Assembly (NCBI GenBank): GCA_030526445.1
Contig: JAUNCV010000022.1
Location: forward strand, 1 to 17,511
Direction of reading: 5' to 3'
Source of the DNA: Bacteroidales bacterium
Lineage (GTDB): Bacteria; Bacteroidota; Bacteroidia; Bacteroidales; UBA3663
DNA length: 17,511 nt
Positions 7,346-16,160 of this stretch are shown here, one piece after another. How positions within the stretch are numbered: the first letter of the stretch is position 1; each line of letters opens with the position of its first letter. The notes beneath the pieces are model-generated. The model had not been told where the DNA came from and searched no databases. It worked only from the letters and a program-made list of their open reading frames with translations. A program made the position numbers and the translations under genes.

Positions 7346-9058
7346 ATGGCCTCATTCCGTTCATTTGTTGCACTTCTGGGCATTCTCGCTTGTCCCCTAT
7401 CCTGGGCACAACAGCCTTATCGTTCGTCGGTGTGGTGTCCCGATAATGGCGATGGCACCTATACCAATCCTGTCATTTATGCCGACTATTCTGACCCTGA
7501 TGTTTGTGTTGGCGCTTCGGGGCACGATTTTTATCTCACTGCCTCGTCGTTCAACTGCATTCCGGGTCTGCCCATTCTCCATTCACGCGATTTGGTCAAC
7601 TGGCAGCTGGTCAACCATGCTGTCAAAGCGCTTCCGCCCTATGATCGTTATGCCACACCACAGCATGGCAATGGTGTCTGGGCTCCCTCCATACGCTACA
7701 ATCAGCACAACCAGACCTATTATATCTATTGGGGCGATCCCGATTTGGGTGTCTTTGTGGTTACGGCCAAAGACCCTTTGGGCTCTTGGAGCGAACCTCA
7801 GTGCATCATTGAGGGCAAAGGTATGATCGATACCACACCTCTTTGGGACGATGATGGCCGTTGCTATCTTGTCAATGGTTGGGCCAATTCTCGTTGTCAG
7901 TTCAATTCTGTGCTCACAGTGCGCGAAATGAGTGCCGATGGCCTCCGTCCTATTGGCCAACCGGTCATTGTCTTCGATGGCAATGGCACTGAAAACCGTA
8001 CTGCCGAGGGACCAAAATTCTATAAACGCGATGGCTGGTACTGGATTTTCTGTCCGGCAGGTGGTGTGCCTACAGGCCATCAGTTGGCCATGCGAAGTCG
8101 CTCTCCTTTTGGCCCTTATGAGTGGCAGAAAGTGCTCGAACAAGGTAAAACTACTGTCAATGGTCCGCATCAGGGTGGTTGGGTGCATCTTCCTTCGGGT
8201 CAGGACTGGTTCCTCCATTTCCAGGACATGGAGGCATACGGTCGTGTTGTTTGGCTCGAACCTATGCAGTGGGTCGATAACTGGCCTGTCATGGGCCGAA
8301 AGACCTCAAAATATTGTGGCGAGCCTGTTCTTTCACATGCCAAGCCTCAGGTAGCCGCAACCTCTCCTATCTGCAATCCTGTTGAGAATGACGAGTTTTC
8401 AGCCCCTGTTCTTGGTCCACAGTGGCAGTGGCACGCCAACTATGACCAGACCTTCGGCATGCCCACTGCTTTCGGCTCCTATCGCCTCTTCTGTCATCAG
8501 CAAGATTCCCATTGGCGCAACCATTGGCAAACTCCCAACCTTTTGCTTCAGAAGACCCCTGCCCCTAACTTCACTGCCACCACACGTTTCACCTTTTCGG
8601 CCAAGGAAGAGGGCCAGTCGGGCGGCATCATCTGCATGGGTCTTGACTATGCCTCACTCATTGTCAAGCGTGTGGGCAATGCGTTTCAGGTGCAGCAGGT
8701 GGTTTGTCCGAAGGCCGACAAAGGCACGCCCGAAGAGGCAACCGTTCTGGCCACCCTTGCCCCTACTTCGGCCGATGCTGTTGACTATCAGCCAGCCCTT
8801 CATCTCACCCTCTTCATGCGTCTCAGTGTGCAATATTTGGGTGGTGTTGATGAGTTGGGCCAAAACCTGCACAAAGCTCAGGTAACCTTCTCCTTTTCTT
8901 CCGATGGCAAGCACTGGACCCCAGCTCCAAAACCTTTCACCATGCGTCAAGGCAAGTGGATTGGTGCCAAGGTGGGTTATGTAGCGTCCGAACCTTCGGG
9001 CCTGAAGGTGCGTGGCTGGCTCGATGCCGATTGGTGGCGCATCACCACTCTTAAATAA
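7346..9058 (+). CDS. Secreted glycoside hydrolase family 43 enzyme (arabinofuranosidase/xylosidase type)
   Basis: This 570-residue enzyme has a Sec signal peptide (hydrophobic FVALLGILACPLSWA, cleavage before QQPY). The catalytic five-bladed beta-propeller covers about residues 38-340. All three GH43 catalytic acids can be placed: general base Asp50 in YADYSDPDV, pKa-modulating Asp162 in GMIDTTPLWDDDG, and general acid Glu221 in TAEGPKFYK. The conserved VWAPSI is at 111-116. The remainder (about 350-570) looks like the concanavalin-A-like C-terminal domain of beta-xylosidases, beginning NDEFSAPVLGPQWQW. It would act on alpha-L-arabinofuranosyl or beta-xylosyl linkages in the periplasm or at the cell surface; the sequence does not separate these activities. 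The ATG at 7346 was chosen over an in-frame TTG at 7286 because the signal peptide starts here and the longer form would translate through the upstream stem-loop. It is the last gene of the locus. Confidence 0.93.
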   Translation: MASFRSFVALLGILACPLSWAQQPYRSSVWCPDNGDGTYTNPVIYADYSDPDVCVGASGHDFYLTASSFNCIPGLPILHSRDLVNWQLVNHAVKALPPYDRYATPQHGNGVWAPSIRYNQHNQTYYIYWGDPDLGVFVVTAKDPLGSWSEPQCIIEGKGMIDTTPLWDDDGRCYLVNGWANSRCQFNSVLTVREMSADGLRPIGQPVIVFDGNGTENRTAEGPKFYKRDGWYWIFCPAGGVPTGHQLAMRSRSPFGPYEWQKVLEQGKTTVNGPHQGGWVHLPSGQDWFLHFQDMEAYGRVVWLEPMQWVDNWPVMGRKTSKYCGEPVLSHAKPQVAATSPICNPVENDEFSAPVLGPQWQWHANYDQTFGMPTAFGSYRLFCHQQDSHWRNHWQTPNLLLQKTPAPNFTATTRFTFSAKEEGQSGGIICMGLDYASLIVKRVGNAFQVQQVVCPKADKGTPEEATVLATLAPTSADAVDYQPALHLTLFMRLSVQYLGGVDELGQNLHKAQVTFSFSSDGKHWTPAPKPFTMRQGKWIGAKVGYVASEPSGLKVRGWLDADWWRITTLK

Positions 9059-9065
9059 AAAATGT

Positions 9066-9102
9066 GACCCGAAATTCTGCTTCTGTAGCAGTTTTTCGGG
9101 TC
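9066..9102 (+). terminator. Long nested stem-loop after GH43, probable transcription terminator
   Basis: An outer stem GACCCGAAA (9066-9074) pairs with TTTCGGGTC (9094-9102). Inside it, after a symmetrical TT/TT internal loop, CTGCT (9077-9081) pairs with AGCAG (9087-9091) around TCTGT. It lies 7 bp after the GH43 stop. The run of T on the + strand after the stem is poor (TGTTTGCCTTTCG). The better T-tract is on the opposite strand, although no gene is seen there. It may act as a weak terminator or as a 3'-end RNA structure. Confidence 0.6.
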
Positions 9103-9104
9103 TG

Positions 9105-9138
9105 TTTGCCTTTCGTTCAAAAAATAACGCTATCTTTG
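9105..9138 (+). promoter_or_regulatory. Bacteroidota-type promoter of the PgpH-family gene
   Basis: A perfect -7 box TATCTTTG (9131-9138) is preceded by TTTG (9105-9108) at a slightly long spacing of 22 bases. The start of transcription would be near 9144, leaving a short leader of about 20 bases before the ATG at 9163. It starts only 2 bases after the hairpin that ends the GH43 transcript. Confidence 0.75.
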
Positions 9139-9162
9139 CACCATCATTAATTCTGTTTCGCG

Positions 9163-11205
9163 ATGAAAAAACTCTCCATTCGTCAGATACTGTTCCGTGT
9201 TGTGTTCATGGTGGCTGCTGTCGCCTTGGTCGATTATGTCTTCCCGCATCATGATAGCTATCGTTATGAGTATGAGCAGGGCAAGCCATGGCGTTATGGC
9301 CGTCTGCAGGCCGACTTCGACTTCCCTGTCTATCATCCCGACTCTGTCATCCGTCAGATGGAGGATAGCCTTCGTCGTCAGGTTGCTCCCATCTATGTGC
9401 AAGACTCATCGCGTCTTGTGGGCATTCGGGCACAGATTCGTGGGGTCCGTCGTTCGTTGGGCGAGGAGCCTTTTTACTATCTTCGTCGCAGGCTCGAGCA
9501 GTTTTATACGAATGGCATTCTCACCAGTCCCGACAAGAATGCCCTTTCCGAGTCGGGCTTCGATTATGGTCGAGTGCGCGAGAGTGAACATGCACTTCTG
9601 CATCGTTCGGCCGATGAACTTCTGAGCGAAAAACAGGTCTTCGACATCCTTCGTGCCGATACAGCCTATGGTGGTGTGTTGCGTTATGTGAGTGGCATGC
9701 GCGATTTGGTGCAGGCCAATCTTGTGCTCGATACCGCTGCCATGGAGCGCGAATATGAGTCGCTTCGCAAAACCGTTTCTGCCAGCTACAAAGTGGTTGT
9801 GGCCGAAACACGCAACATCGAACAGGGTCAGATTGTCGATGCTGCTACCTTCGATGTCCTCGAGAGTTACAGCCGAGCCCAGGAAGAGCGCATGGCCGAA
9901 TCGAACAGTGATGTCATGATGCATGTGGGTCAGGTATTGCTCATCTCCTTGCTCTTGTGCAGCATGTTGGGCTTCTTCTATTTCTTCCGCAAGTGGCATC
10001 ATTTTGAGCAGGCCTACACCCTTGTGGCAGTGGGCATGGTGGTGCTCATGGTGGCCCTTACAGCTGTTGCCAGCGACTATATCATTGGTGGTGCCTATCT
10101 GGTTCCTATTGGTGTCACCACCATCACCTTGGCCACCTTCCATGGCAGCCGCACGGCCTATTGGAGCCACATTGTCATGGTGCTTCTCTGCTCGTTCATC
10201 GCCCCATCGCGTTTCGAATATCTGCTGGTTCAGAGTGTTGTGGGCATTGTCATCATCTTCCTCATGAACGATGGTCTCACCAATCGTTCCCAGCTCATGC
10301 GTGTTTGTGTGGCCGTAGCCATCACCTATCCGCTCATCTATTGTGCCTACACTTTGGCCAACGAGGGCACGCTCAAGACCGTTCCACCCCTCACCTTGCT
10401 CATGATGGAGCTCAATGCCTTGTTGCTTCTCATGTCCTATCTCATCATCTTTGCGCTCGAAAAGATGTTCCGCTTCATGAGTGGTGTCACCCTTGTCGAG
10501 CTCTGCAACCTGCAGCAAGGTCTGCTTTTGCGTCTGTCGCAAGAGGCTCCTGGCACCTTCCAGCACTCGCTTCAGCTGGCCAACATTGCTGCTGCAGCCG
10601 CCCAGACCATTGGTGCCAAGAGTCAGCTGGTGCGCACAGGTGCTCTCTATCATGACATTGGCAAGCTCTGGAAGCCTGTTTACTATACCGAAAATCAGAT
10701 GGGCTCAAACCCACACTTCAACTTCACTACCGAAGAGTCGGTAGCCATCATCAAGCGTCATGTCACTGAGGGTGTTGAGCTCGCTCACAAGCATGGTTTG
10801 CCCGAACAGATTGTCCGCTTCATCACTACCCATCATGGTCGTGGTCTGGTCAAATACTTCTATGTCACCTGGAAGAATGCCCACCCTGGCGAAGAGCCTG
10901 ATCTCGCCCTCTTCACTTACGAAGGTCCCGACCCAGTGAGTCCTGAAGAGGCCATCCTCATGATGGGCGATGGTGTTGAGGCCGCCTCGCGTTCTCTCAA
11001 GGAATATACCGAAGACTCCATTCGCAACCTTGTCAACATGGTCATCGATAACCTTGTTGCCTCGGGTCGCCTCAACAATGCCAAGATCACACTCCTCGAC
11101 ATCCAGCGTGTCAAGGAGTCATTTACCCGCTCTCTCCTATCCATCAATCATGCTCGCATTGCCTATCCAAAAGAGGAGAATTTGCAGAAAAAAGGGGAGA
11201 ACTAA
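9163..11205 (+). CDS. 7TM-HD family phosphohydrolase (PgpH-like, probable c-di-AMP phosphodiesterase)
   Basis: This 680-residue inner-membrane protein has the layout of the PgpH/YqfF family. An N-terminal membrane anchor (about 9-27) is followed by an extracytoplasmic domain (about 28-248). Then comes a bundle of about seven membrane segments (about 250-437) and a cytoplasmic HD domain. The metal-binding set of the HD domain is complete: His468 in QHSLQLAN, His497-Asp498 in YHDIGK, His533 in RHVTEG, His557-His558 in THHGRG, and Asp603 in MMGDGVEAA. Family members studied in Listeria hydrolyse the second messenger c-di-AMP, which controls osmotic and cell-wall balance; applying that to this protein is inference. 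The gene has its own promoter and no apparent link to the glycan loci on either side. No clear terminator was found after its stop codon. Confidence 0.93.
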   Translation: MKKLSIRQILFRVVFMVAAVALVDYVFPHHDSYRYEYEQGKPWRYGRLQADFDFPVYHPDSVIRQMEDSLRRQVAPIYVQDSSRLVGIRAQIRGVRRSLGEEPFYYLRRRLEQFYTNGILTSPDKNALSESGFDYGRVRESEHALLHRSADELLSEKQVFDILRADTAYGGVLRYVSGMRDLVQANLVLDTAAMEREYESLRKTVSASYKVVVAETRNIEQGQIVDAATFDVLESYSRAQEERMAESNSDVMMHVGQVLLISLLLCSMLGFFYFFRKWHHFEQAYTLVAVGMVVLMVALTAVASDYIIGGAYLVPIGVTTITLATFHGSRTAYWSHIVMVLLCSFIAPSRFEYLLVQSVVGIVIIFLMNDGLTNRSQLMRVCVAVAITYPLIYCAYTLANEGTLKTVPPLTLLMMELNALLLLMSYLIIFALEKMFRFMSGVTLVELCNLQQGLLLRLSQEAPGTFQHSLQLANIAAAAAQTIGAKSQLVRTGALYHDIGKLWKPVYYTENQMGSNPHFNFTTEESVAIIKRHVTEGVELAHKHGLPEQIVRFITTHHGRGLVKYFYVTWKNAHPGEEPDLALFTYEGPDPVSPEEAILMMGDGVEAASRSLKEYTEDSIRNLVNMVIDNLVASGRLNNAKITLLDIQRVKESFTRSLLSINHARIAYPKEENLQKKGEN

Positions 11206-11302
11206 GTTATATTGCAATTATTCATTTTTCGTAAACAAGGATAGTTAGAAAGTTGAAATCAAGCTTATTAAGTTTTTAGTGCTTTATATTTTTGCTTAAA
11301 GT

Positions 11303-11334
11303 TTTGTCTTTTAGTCGAATAATAGCTACCTTTG
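11303..11334 (+). promoter_or_regulatory. Bacteroidota-type promoter of the second susC operon
   Basis: TTTG (11303-11306), exactly 20 bases, then TACCTTTG (11327-11334) is a full match to the Bacteroidota promoter consensus. The transcript would start near 11340, giving a leader of about 70 bases to the ATG at 11410. The spacing and leader length match the first susC promoter, and both share ACCTTTGCA around the -7 box. Confidence 0.8.
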
Positions 11335-11415
11335 CACCAGCTTTACTATGTGAAATACAATCTTTTAGCATACTGAGACTTATTTAATTCACTTTCTAAC
11401 ATCTTTTTTATGAAG

Positions 11416-11418
11416 TAA
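11416..11418 (+). other. Premature TAA stop at codon 3 of the second susC
   Basis: The codon order is ATG AAG TAA ATT TTT CAT AAA. One base change from AAA (Lys) or CAA (Gln) gives TAA, and either residue would fit the basic start of a signal peptide. No alternative start codon (ATG, GTG, TTG) occurs in frame before 11470. Confidence 0.88.
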
Positions 11419-13922
11419 ATTTTTCATAAAGTAGGTAGAACGTCGGCAACGGCAGTTGCTGTCGGTCTTTTGTCGTGTGGCTCTCAGTCATTGATGGCCG
11501 CAAACACCCCTCCTTCAGATCAGCCAAGTGTAGCACCACAGCAGAATGCTACCAAACAGGCAACCCGAAAGATTACTGGTAGTGTGATTGACGATCTGGG
11601 CGATCCTCTCATGGGTGCCTCTGTTATGGTCAAAGGTACTAATACTGGTACTGTGACCGATTTGGACGGTCGTTTCTCGCTCGATGTTCCAGAGGGTAGC
11701 GAAATTGAAGTTCGTTACATTGGTTTCACCACTAAGGTCATCAGTGTAGGTTCACAGTCATCTTTTAATATAGCTATGTCCGAAGATGCCAACCAGCTCG
11801 AAGAAATGGTTGTGGTTGGTTACGGTCAGGTCAAGAAAGGTGATCTCACTGGTTCAGTTTCAGCCATCAAGCCCGATGAGATGAACAAGGGTGTTCAGAG
11901 TACAGCACAAGATGCTCTTGTGGGCAAGATTGCTGGTGTTAACATTGTTTCAAACAGTGGTGCTCCTGGTGCAAGTTCTACCATCCGCATCCGTAGTGGT
12001 GCCTCTCTCTCGGCTTCCAACGATCCGTTGATCGTCATCGATGGTGTACCTGTCGATAACTCTTCTATCGAGGGTGGCGGCAACGTGATTGGTTCTATCA
12101 ACCCTAACGATATTGAGACCTTTACTGTCTTGAAGGATGCATCTGCTACCGCTATTTATGGTAGCCGTGCTTCGAATGGTGTCATTGTTATTACCACCAA
12201 GAAGGGTACCGATGGCAGCCTTAAGTTCAACTACAATGGCAATGTCTCTTTTGCAACTGTTGCCAAGCGTCTCGACCCACTTTCGGCCGATGAGTTCCGC
12301 AAGTTTGTTCCTACTGTAACTGGTGTTCCTGCCGATGCAGTTTTTGGTACCGCTAATACCGATTGGCAAGATGAGATTTTCCGCACAGCTATTGGCACCG
12401 AACACAACCTCTCTGTAGCTGGCAATATCAAGAAGCAGGCTCCTTTCCGTGCATCTGTTGGTTATACCGATCAGCAAGGTATCATCAAGACCAACCGTTA
12501 TAGCCGCTTCACTCTCGATACCGGCATCAATCCAACCTTCCTTAATAAGCACCTCGATGTGGCTCTCAATGCCAAGTATTCGGCCGAGAACAATTACATC
12601 GTTGATGGTAGCGTTGTGAACAATGCCCTTCGTTACGACCCAACCCGTCCTGTCAAGACCGGCAGCTCAACCGCTTCCAGCGACCCAGGTTTGGGTTACT
12701 TCATCTGGATGAATGGCAACTCACCTATGGCTATTCAGACCGATAATCCTGTGGCTCAGCTCAACCTTATTGACAATAAGAATGCCATTGATCGTTTCAT
12801 TGGCAATGCCACTTTGCGCTATAAGATTCATGGCCTCGAAGACCTTGTGCTCAATGCCAACATGGGTCTCGACTACTTGGTGAGCAAGCATACCAAGGAT
12901 GCTCCAGATAAGGCAGGTATGATGTACACTTCGAACATCAAGGACGGCACTGGCCTTGACTATGATGGCAAGCAGAAGAAGCGCAACACCTTGCTCGATC
13001 TCTATGCCAACTACAGCCACACCTTCGGCAAGAAGCACGATTTTGGTGCCATGGCAGGTTATGGCTGGCAGCACTTCTGGAAGAAGTATGACGACACCAC
13101 CCTTTCACCTTCGGGCAAAGAGCTCTTTTCACCTTACCACTATGAGACTGAGTATTACCTCCTCTCTCTTTACGGTCGCTTGAACTATACCTACGATAGT
13201 AAGTATATGGTGACCGCTACCCTTCGTGCCGATGCATCATCACGTTTTGCATCCAACAATCGTTGGGGTTACTTCCCATCAACCGCATTGGGCTGGCGCA
13301 TCTCTGACGAGGCCTTCCTCAAAGACAATGAGGTTTGTTCAAACCTCAAGCTTCGTCTCTCTTATGGTCAGACCGGTCAGCAGGATATCATCAACGACTA
13401 TCCTTACATGTCTTCATTCTCGGTTTCTTATCCTGAGTCAAGCTATCGCTTTGGCGACAAGTGGTATCCTACCTATCGTCCGAATGCCTATGACTCTGAC
13501 ATCAAGTGGGAGACAACTACCACCTGGAATGCAGGTTTCGATTACGGCTTCCTCAACAATACAATCTATGGTTCGGTTGATATCTACAAGCGTAATACCA
13601 AGGACCTCCTCAACACCATCAATGTTATTTCGGGTACCAACTTCTCTTCTGTCTTGACCACCAACATTGGTGAGATGGAAAACAAGGGTGTTGAGTTCTC
13701 TATCAACGCTTTGGCTATCCGAACCGATAACTGGACCTGGGAGATTGGCTTCAACTACACCTGGAACACTTCAGAGATCACCAAGCTCAATGTCATTGAC
13801 TCAGAGTCGAACTTTGTTGAGACAGGTGCTATTTCGGGCACTGGCAAGTATGTGCAGATCTTCAAGATTGGCGAGCGTCCATACACCTTCTACCTTGCCA
13901 AGCAGGCATACGATGAGAATGG

Positions 13923-13933
13923 CAAGCCAAGCC
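13923..13933 (+). repeat. 5-bp tandem duplication (CAAGC twice) that frameshifts the second susC
   Basis: CAAGC at 13923-13927 is repeated directly at 13928-13932, and period 5 extends one more base to 13933. Deleting either copy joins the frames before and after to read YDENGKPDGSISSTETRY with no other change. This fits a simple polymerase-slippage duplication. The 5-bp gain accounts exactly for the +2 frame change. Confidence 0.9.
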
Positions 13934-14459
13934 CGATGGCTCTATTTCTTCAACCGAGACCCGTTACTCAACCGGCAAGAGTGCACTTCCTAAGTCGTTT
14001 GTTGGCCTCAACACCTCACTCACCTACAAGAACATCTACCTTGGCGTCAATGCCCATGGTTCTTTTGGTGCTTATGTTTATAACTATGTGCAGGCCGATC
14101 AGTATTTGCAGTCAACCTATAGCGATCAGGGCAGCTTCTCTAACATCCTGCCTTCAACCCGCAACCTTGGTTTCGAGACCCAGCAGCTCTATTCAGACAT
14201 CTTCCTTGAGAAGGGCGATTTCTTCCGCATCGACAACATTACGCTTGCCTACACCTTCCCTAAGGTTTGGAATAAGAAGAGCAACTTGCGTGTGGCATTT
14301 GCTGTGCAGAATGTTTGCACCTTCACAGACTATAGCGGCATTGACCCAGAACTTTCGTTCGGCATTGACCGTGATGTCTATCCTCGTCCACGCACCTTCT
14401 CTTTGAGTGCTAATCTCAACTTCTAATCCAGGATGTCTCTCTTTTTAAATGTAAATACA

Positions 14460-16148
14460 ATGATCAAGAATATTAAATTATATTTGGTGTTGTTCTTTGC
14501 ATGCTGTGGTCTGTCGTCTTGCTTTGACGATCTCGACACCATGCCACTCGACAACAATCAGCTGGTAGGCGAGCAGGTTTACTCTACTGCCGATGGCTAT
14601 ATGGGCATGCTTGCCAAGTGTTATGGTTCTCTCATCCTTACCGGCCAGAAGGGCGGTGATGGTGGCGATGGTGACCTTCAGGGTGCCAACGAGGGCTATT
14701 CAGGCTATGTGCGTTTGCTCTTCTATCTGCAGGAGCTCACTACCGACGATTTCCTCATGCCATCAAGCTCAAATGGCTTGCGCAAGTGCCTTAACATGCA
14801 GTGGGATTCTTCGAATGCTGCAGTCATCACCTGGACTTACCAGCGTCTCTACATGACCATTGCCTACTGCAACGAAATGCTTCGTGAGTGTACCGAAGAC
14901 AAGCTCAAGGGTCGTGGCCTCTATGAGGCTTTGGGTGCCGATTGTGAGAAGATTCGTGCCGAGGTGCGTTTCCTTCGTGCATACTGCTATGCTCAGCTCT
15001 GTGACCTCTTTGGCAATGTGCCATATATTGACGAAGAGACTGGTGTCAAGGAGATTCCTTCTCAGATGAAGCGTGCCGAAGTCTTTGCTTTTGCCGAGGG
15101 CGAACTCAAGGCTATCGAGAACTCTCTGGCTGCACCTCGCACCAATGTTTATGGTCGTGTTGACCGTGTGGCTGCTTGGTTCCTCCTTTCGCGCATGTAT
15201 CTCAATTCAAAGACCTGGATTGGTTCTGACCGTTATGCCGATGCTTTGGCCTATGCCAAGAAGGTTATCAACGAGGGCCAGTATCCTTTGGCTTCCGATT
15301 ATCGCCACATCTTCCTGGCCGACAATGACCAGTGCAAGGAGATCATCTGGCCTCTTTGTCAGGATGGTCAGAAGGCTCAGAGCTCTGCAGGCACCAACTT
15401 CTATGTCAAGGCCTTTGTCAATGGTCCAATGAACGAAATCTATCAGACCGGTGTTGGTTCTCGTGGTTGGGGCAATGTTCGTGCAAAGACCACCTTTGTC
15501 GATGCCTTCGATGCCAGCGATGTTGAGTTCCGTCTCAATGATACCTGGGGCAACACCAAGAACGATAAGCGTGCTCAGTTCATGACCGCTTTGGCCAACC
15601 AGAAGAAAGATACCTGGGACGATAAGGAGCAGATGACCTCAACCTTCACCTGTGGCTATGGCTACATCAAGTGGCGCAATGTGACTCGCGATGACAAGCC
15701 AGCTCCTCAGGGCGAGGCTTACTCTTCAATCGACTTCCCAATGTTCCGCACTGGTGAGGCTTACCTCATTGCAGCCGAAGCTATCCTCCGCAGCAATGGT
15801 TCTAAGTCTGAGGCTCTTGACTATGTCAATGAGATTCGCCAGCGTGCCTACATGAGCGATAAGTATGCCGTTGCTGGTGTCAGCTCAGCTGTTTCGGGCA
15901 AGATTACCGAATCTCAGCTCACTCTCGACTTCATCTTGGCCGAGCGCCAGCGTGAGCTCGCCTCTGAGCTCGTTCGTCGTACCGACCTCATTCGCTTTGG
16001 CAAGTTCACCAAGGGCAACAACTGGGATTGGAAGAATGGTGTTCGTCTTGGCTCTGATGTTGATGATCACTACAATGTCTTCCCAATTCCTGAGGCCGAG
16101 CTCACCAACAACCCATCGCTCGTTCAGAACGACGGTTATAAGAAGTAA
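14460..16148 (+). CDS. SusD/RagB-like surface nutrient-binding lipoprotein (second locus)
   Basis: This 562-residue protein pairs with the disrupted SusC upstream. The start at ATG 14460 is preferred over ATG 14433, because the residues before it (SLFLNVNT) do not fit a signal peptide. From 14460 the protein begins MIKNIKLYLVLFFACCGLSSC with the lipobox LSSC (cysteine 21), followed by acidic FDDLD, as in surface-exposed lipoproteins. SusD signatures are present: the first helical repeat around WTYQRLYMTIAYCNEML, RAEVRFLRAYCYAQLCDLFG, FRTGEAYLIAAEAILR, and ERQRELASELVRRTDLIRFG near the C-terminus. The reading frame has no lesion. It starts 33 bp after the susC stop codon and has no promoter of its own that can be seen, so it should be transcribed from 11327. 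Loss of susC translation could reduce its expression through polarity. The ligand is unknown; the adjacent phosphatase hints at a phosphorylated one. Confidence 0.95.
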   Translation: MIKNIKLYLVLFFACCGLSSCFDDLDTMPLDNNQLVGEQVYSTADGYMGMLAKCYGSLILTGQKGGDGGDGDLQGANEGYSGYVRLLFYLQELTTDDFLMPSSSNGLRKCLNMQWDSSNAAVITWTYQRLYMTIAYCNEMLRECTEDKLKGRGLYEALGADCEKIRAEVRFLRAYCYAQLCDLFGNVPYIDEETGVKEIPSQMKRAEVFAFAEGELKAIENSLAAPRTNVYGRVDRVAAWFLLSRMYLNSKTWIGSDRYADALAYAKKVINEGQYPLASDYRHIFLADNDQCKEIIWPLCQDGQKAQSSAGTNFYVKAFVNGPMNEIYQTGVGSRGWGNVRAKTTFVDAFDASDVEFRLNDTWGNTKNDKRAQFMTALANQKKDTWDDKEQMTSTFTCGYGYIKWRNVTRDDKPAPQGEAYSSIDFPMFRTGEAYLIAAEAILRSNGSKSEALDYVNEIRQRAYMSDKYAVAGVSSAVSGKITESQLTLDFILAERQRELASELVRRTDLIRFGKFTKGNNWDWKNGVRLGSDVDDHYNVFPIPEAELTNNPSLVQNDGYKK

Positions 16149-16160
16149 AAAACTGCTGCT

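Larger units (their letters stand above)
11410..14426 (+). pseudogene. SusC/RagA-like TonB-linked transporter, disrupted by a nonsense codon and a frameshift
   Basis: The natural start is ATG at 11410. Read in frame it gives Met-Lys-stop-Ile-Phe-His-Lys-Val-Gly-Arg, then a hydrophobic core (TAVAVGLLSCG) and a cleavage region near SLMAA. This is a textbook signal peptide interrupted by TAA at codon 3. After a Pro/Gln-rich linker come the carboxypeptidase-D-regulatory-like domain (about 53-125), EEMVVVGYG (about 131-139), and the plug (about 140-255) with LIVIDGVPVDN and AIYGSRASNGVIVITT, then the barrel. Frame is lost near codon 838 at a 5-bp tandem duplication and resumes in another frame to the end (YPRPRTFSLSANLNF, stop 14424-14426). 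Removing 5 bp gives 1004 codons, 1003 residues, normal for SusC. The only later in-frame starts (TTG 11470, ATG 11494) would lack a signal peptide. The frame open to 14406 ends in about 155 meaningless out-of-frame residues. It could be a real pseudogene, a reversible off-state, or assembly error. Confidence 0.88.

Noticed and set aside
7583..8218. 211-residue open frame on the - strand inside GH43
   Set aside because: It is antisense to the GH43 catalytic domain, shows no recognisable motifs, and has no promoter or independent start signal.
9406..10653. 415-residue open frame on the - strand
   Set aside because: It lies wholly inside the PgpH-family gene, is rich in His, Glu and Gly without domain features, and has no promoter. 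It is an antisense shadow of codon bias in the real gene.
11410..11418. TAA at codon 3 read as recoding or an alternative genetic code
   Set aside because: TAA is the normal stop of nearly every other gene here (263, 3812, 5629, 7242, 9058, 11205, 14426, 16148), and no recoding structure was seen next to it.
1233..12175. Short identical DNA shared by the two susC genes around the AIYGSR motif (about 1237-1255 and 12151-12169)
   Set aside because: The identity covers only the conserved plug motif and flanking codons diverge, so it reflects protein conservation and not a mobile or recombining repeat.
13937..14406. Apparent novel Ser/Leu/Arg-rich C-terminal extension of the second SusC
   Set aside because: It is the +1 reading of the true SusC C-terminus after the CAAGC duplication. 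The overlapping frame ending at 14426 carries the expected barrel end.
14433..14459. Upstream ATG start for the second SusD
   Set aside because: It adds nine residues without basic character ahead of a normal lipoprotein signal that starts with MIKNIK.
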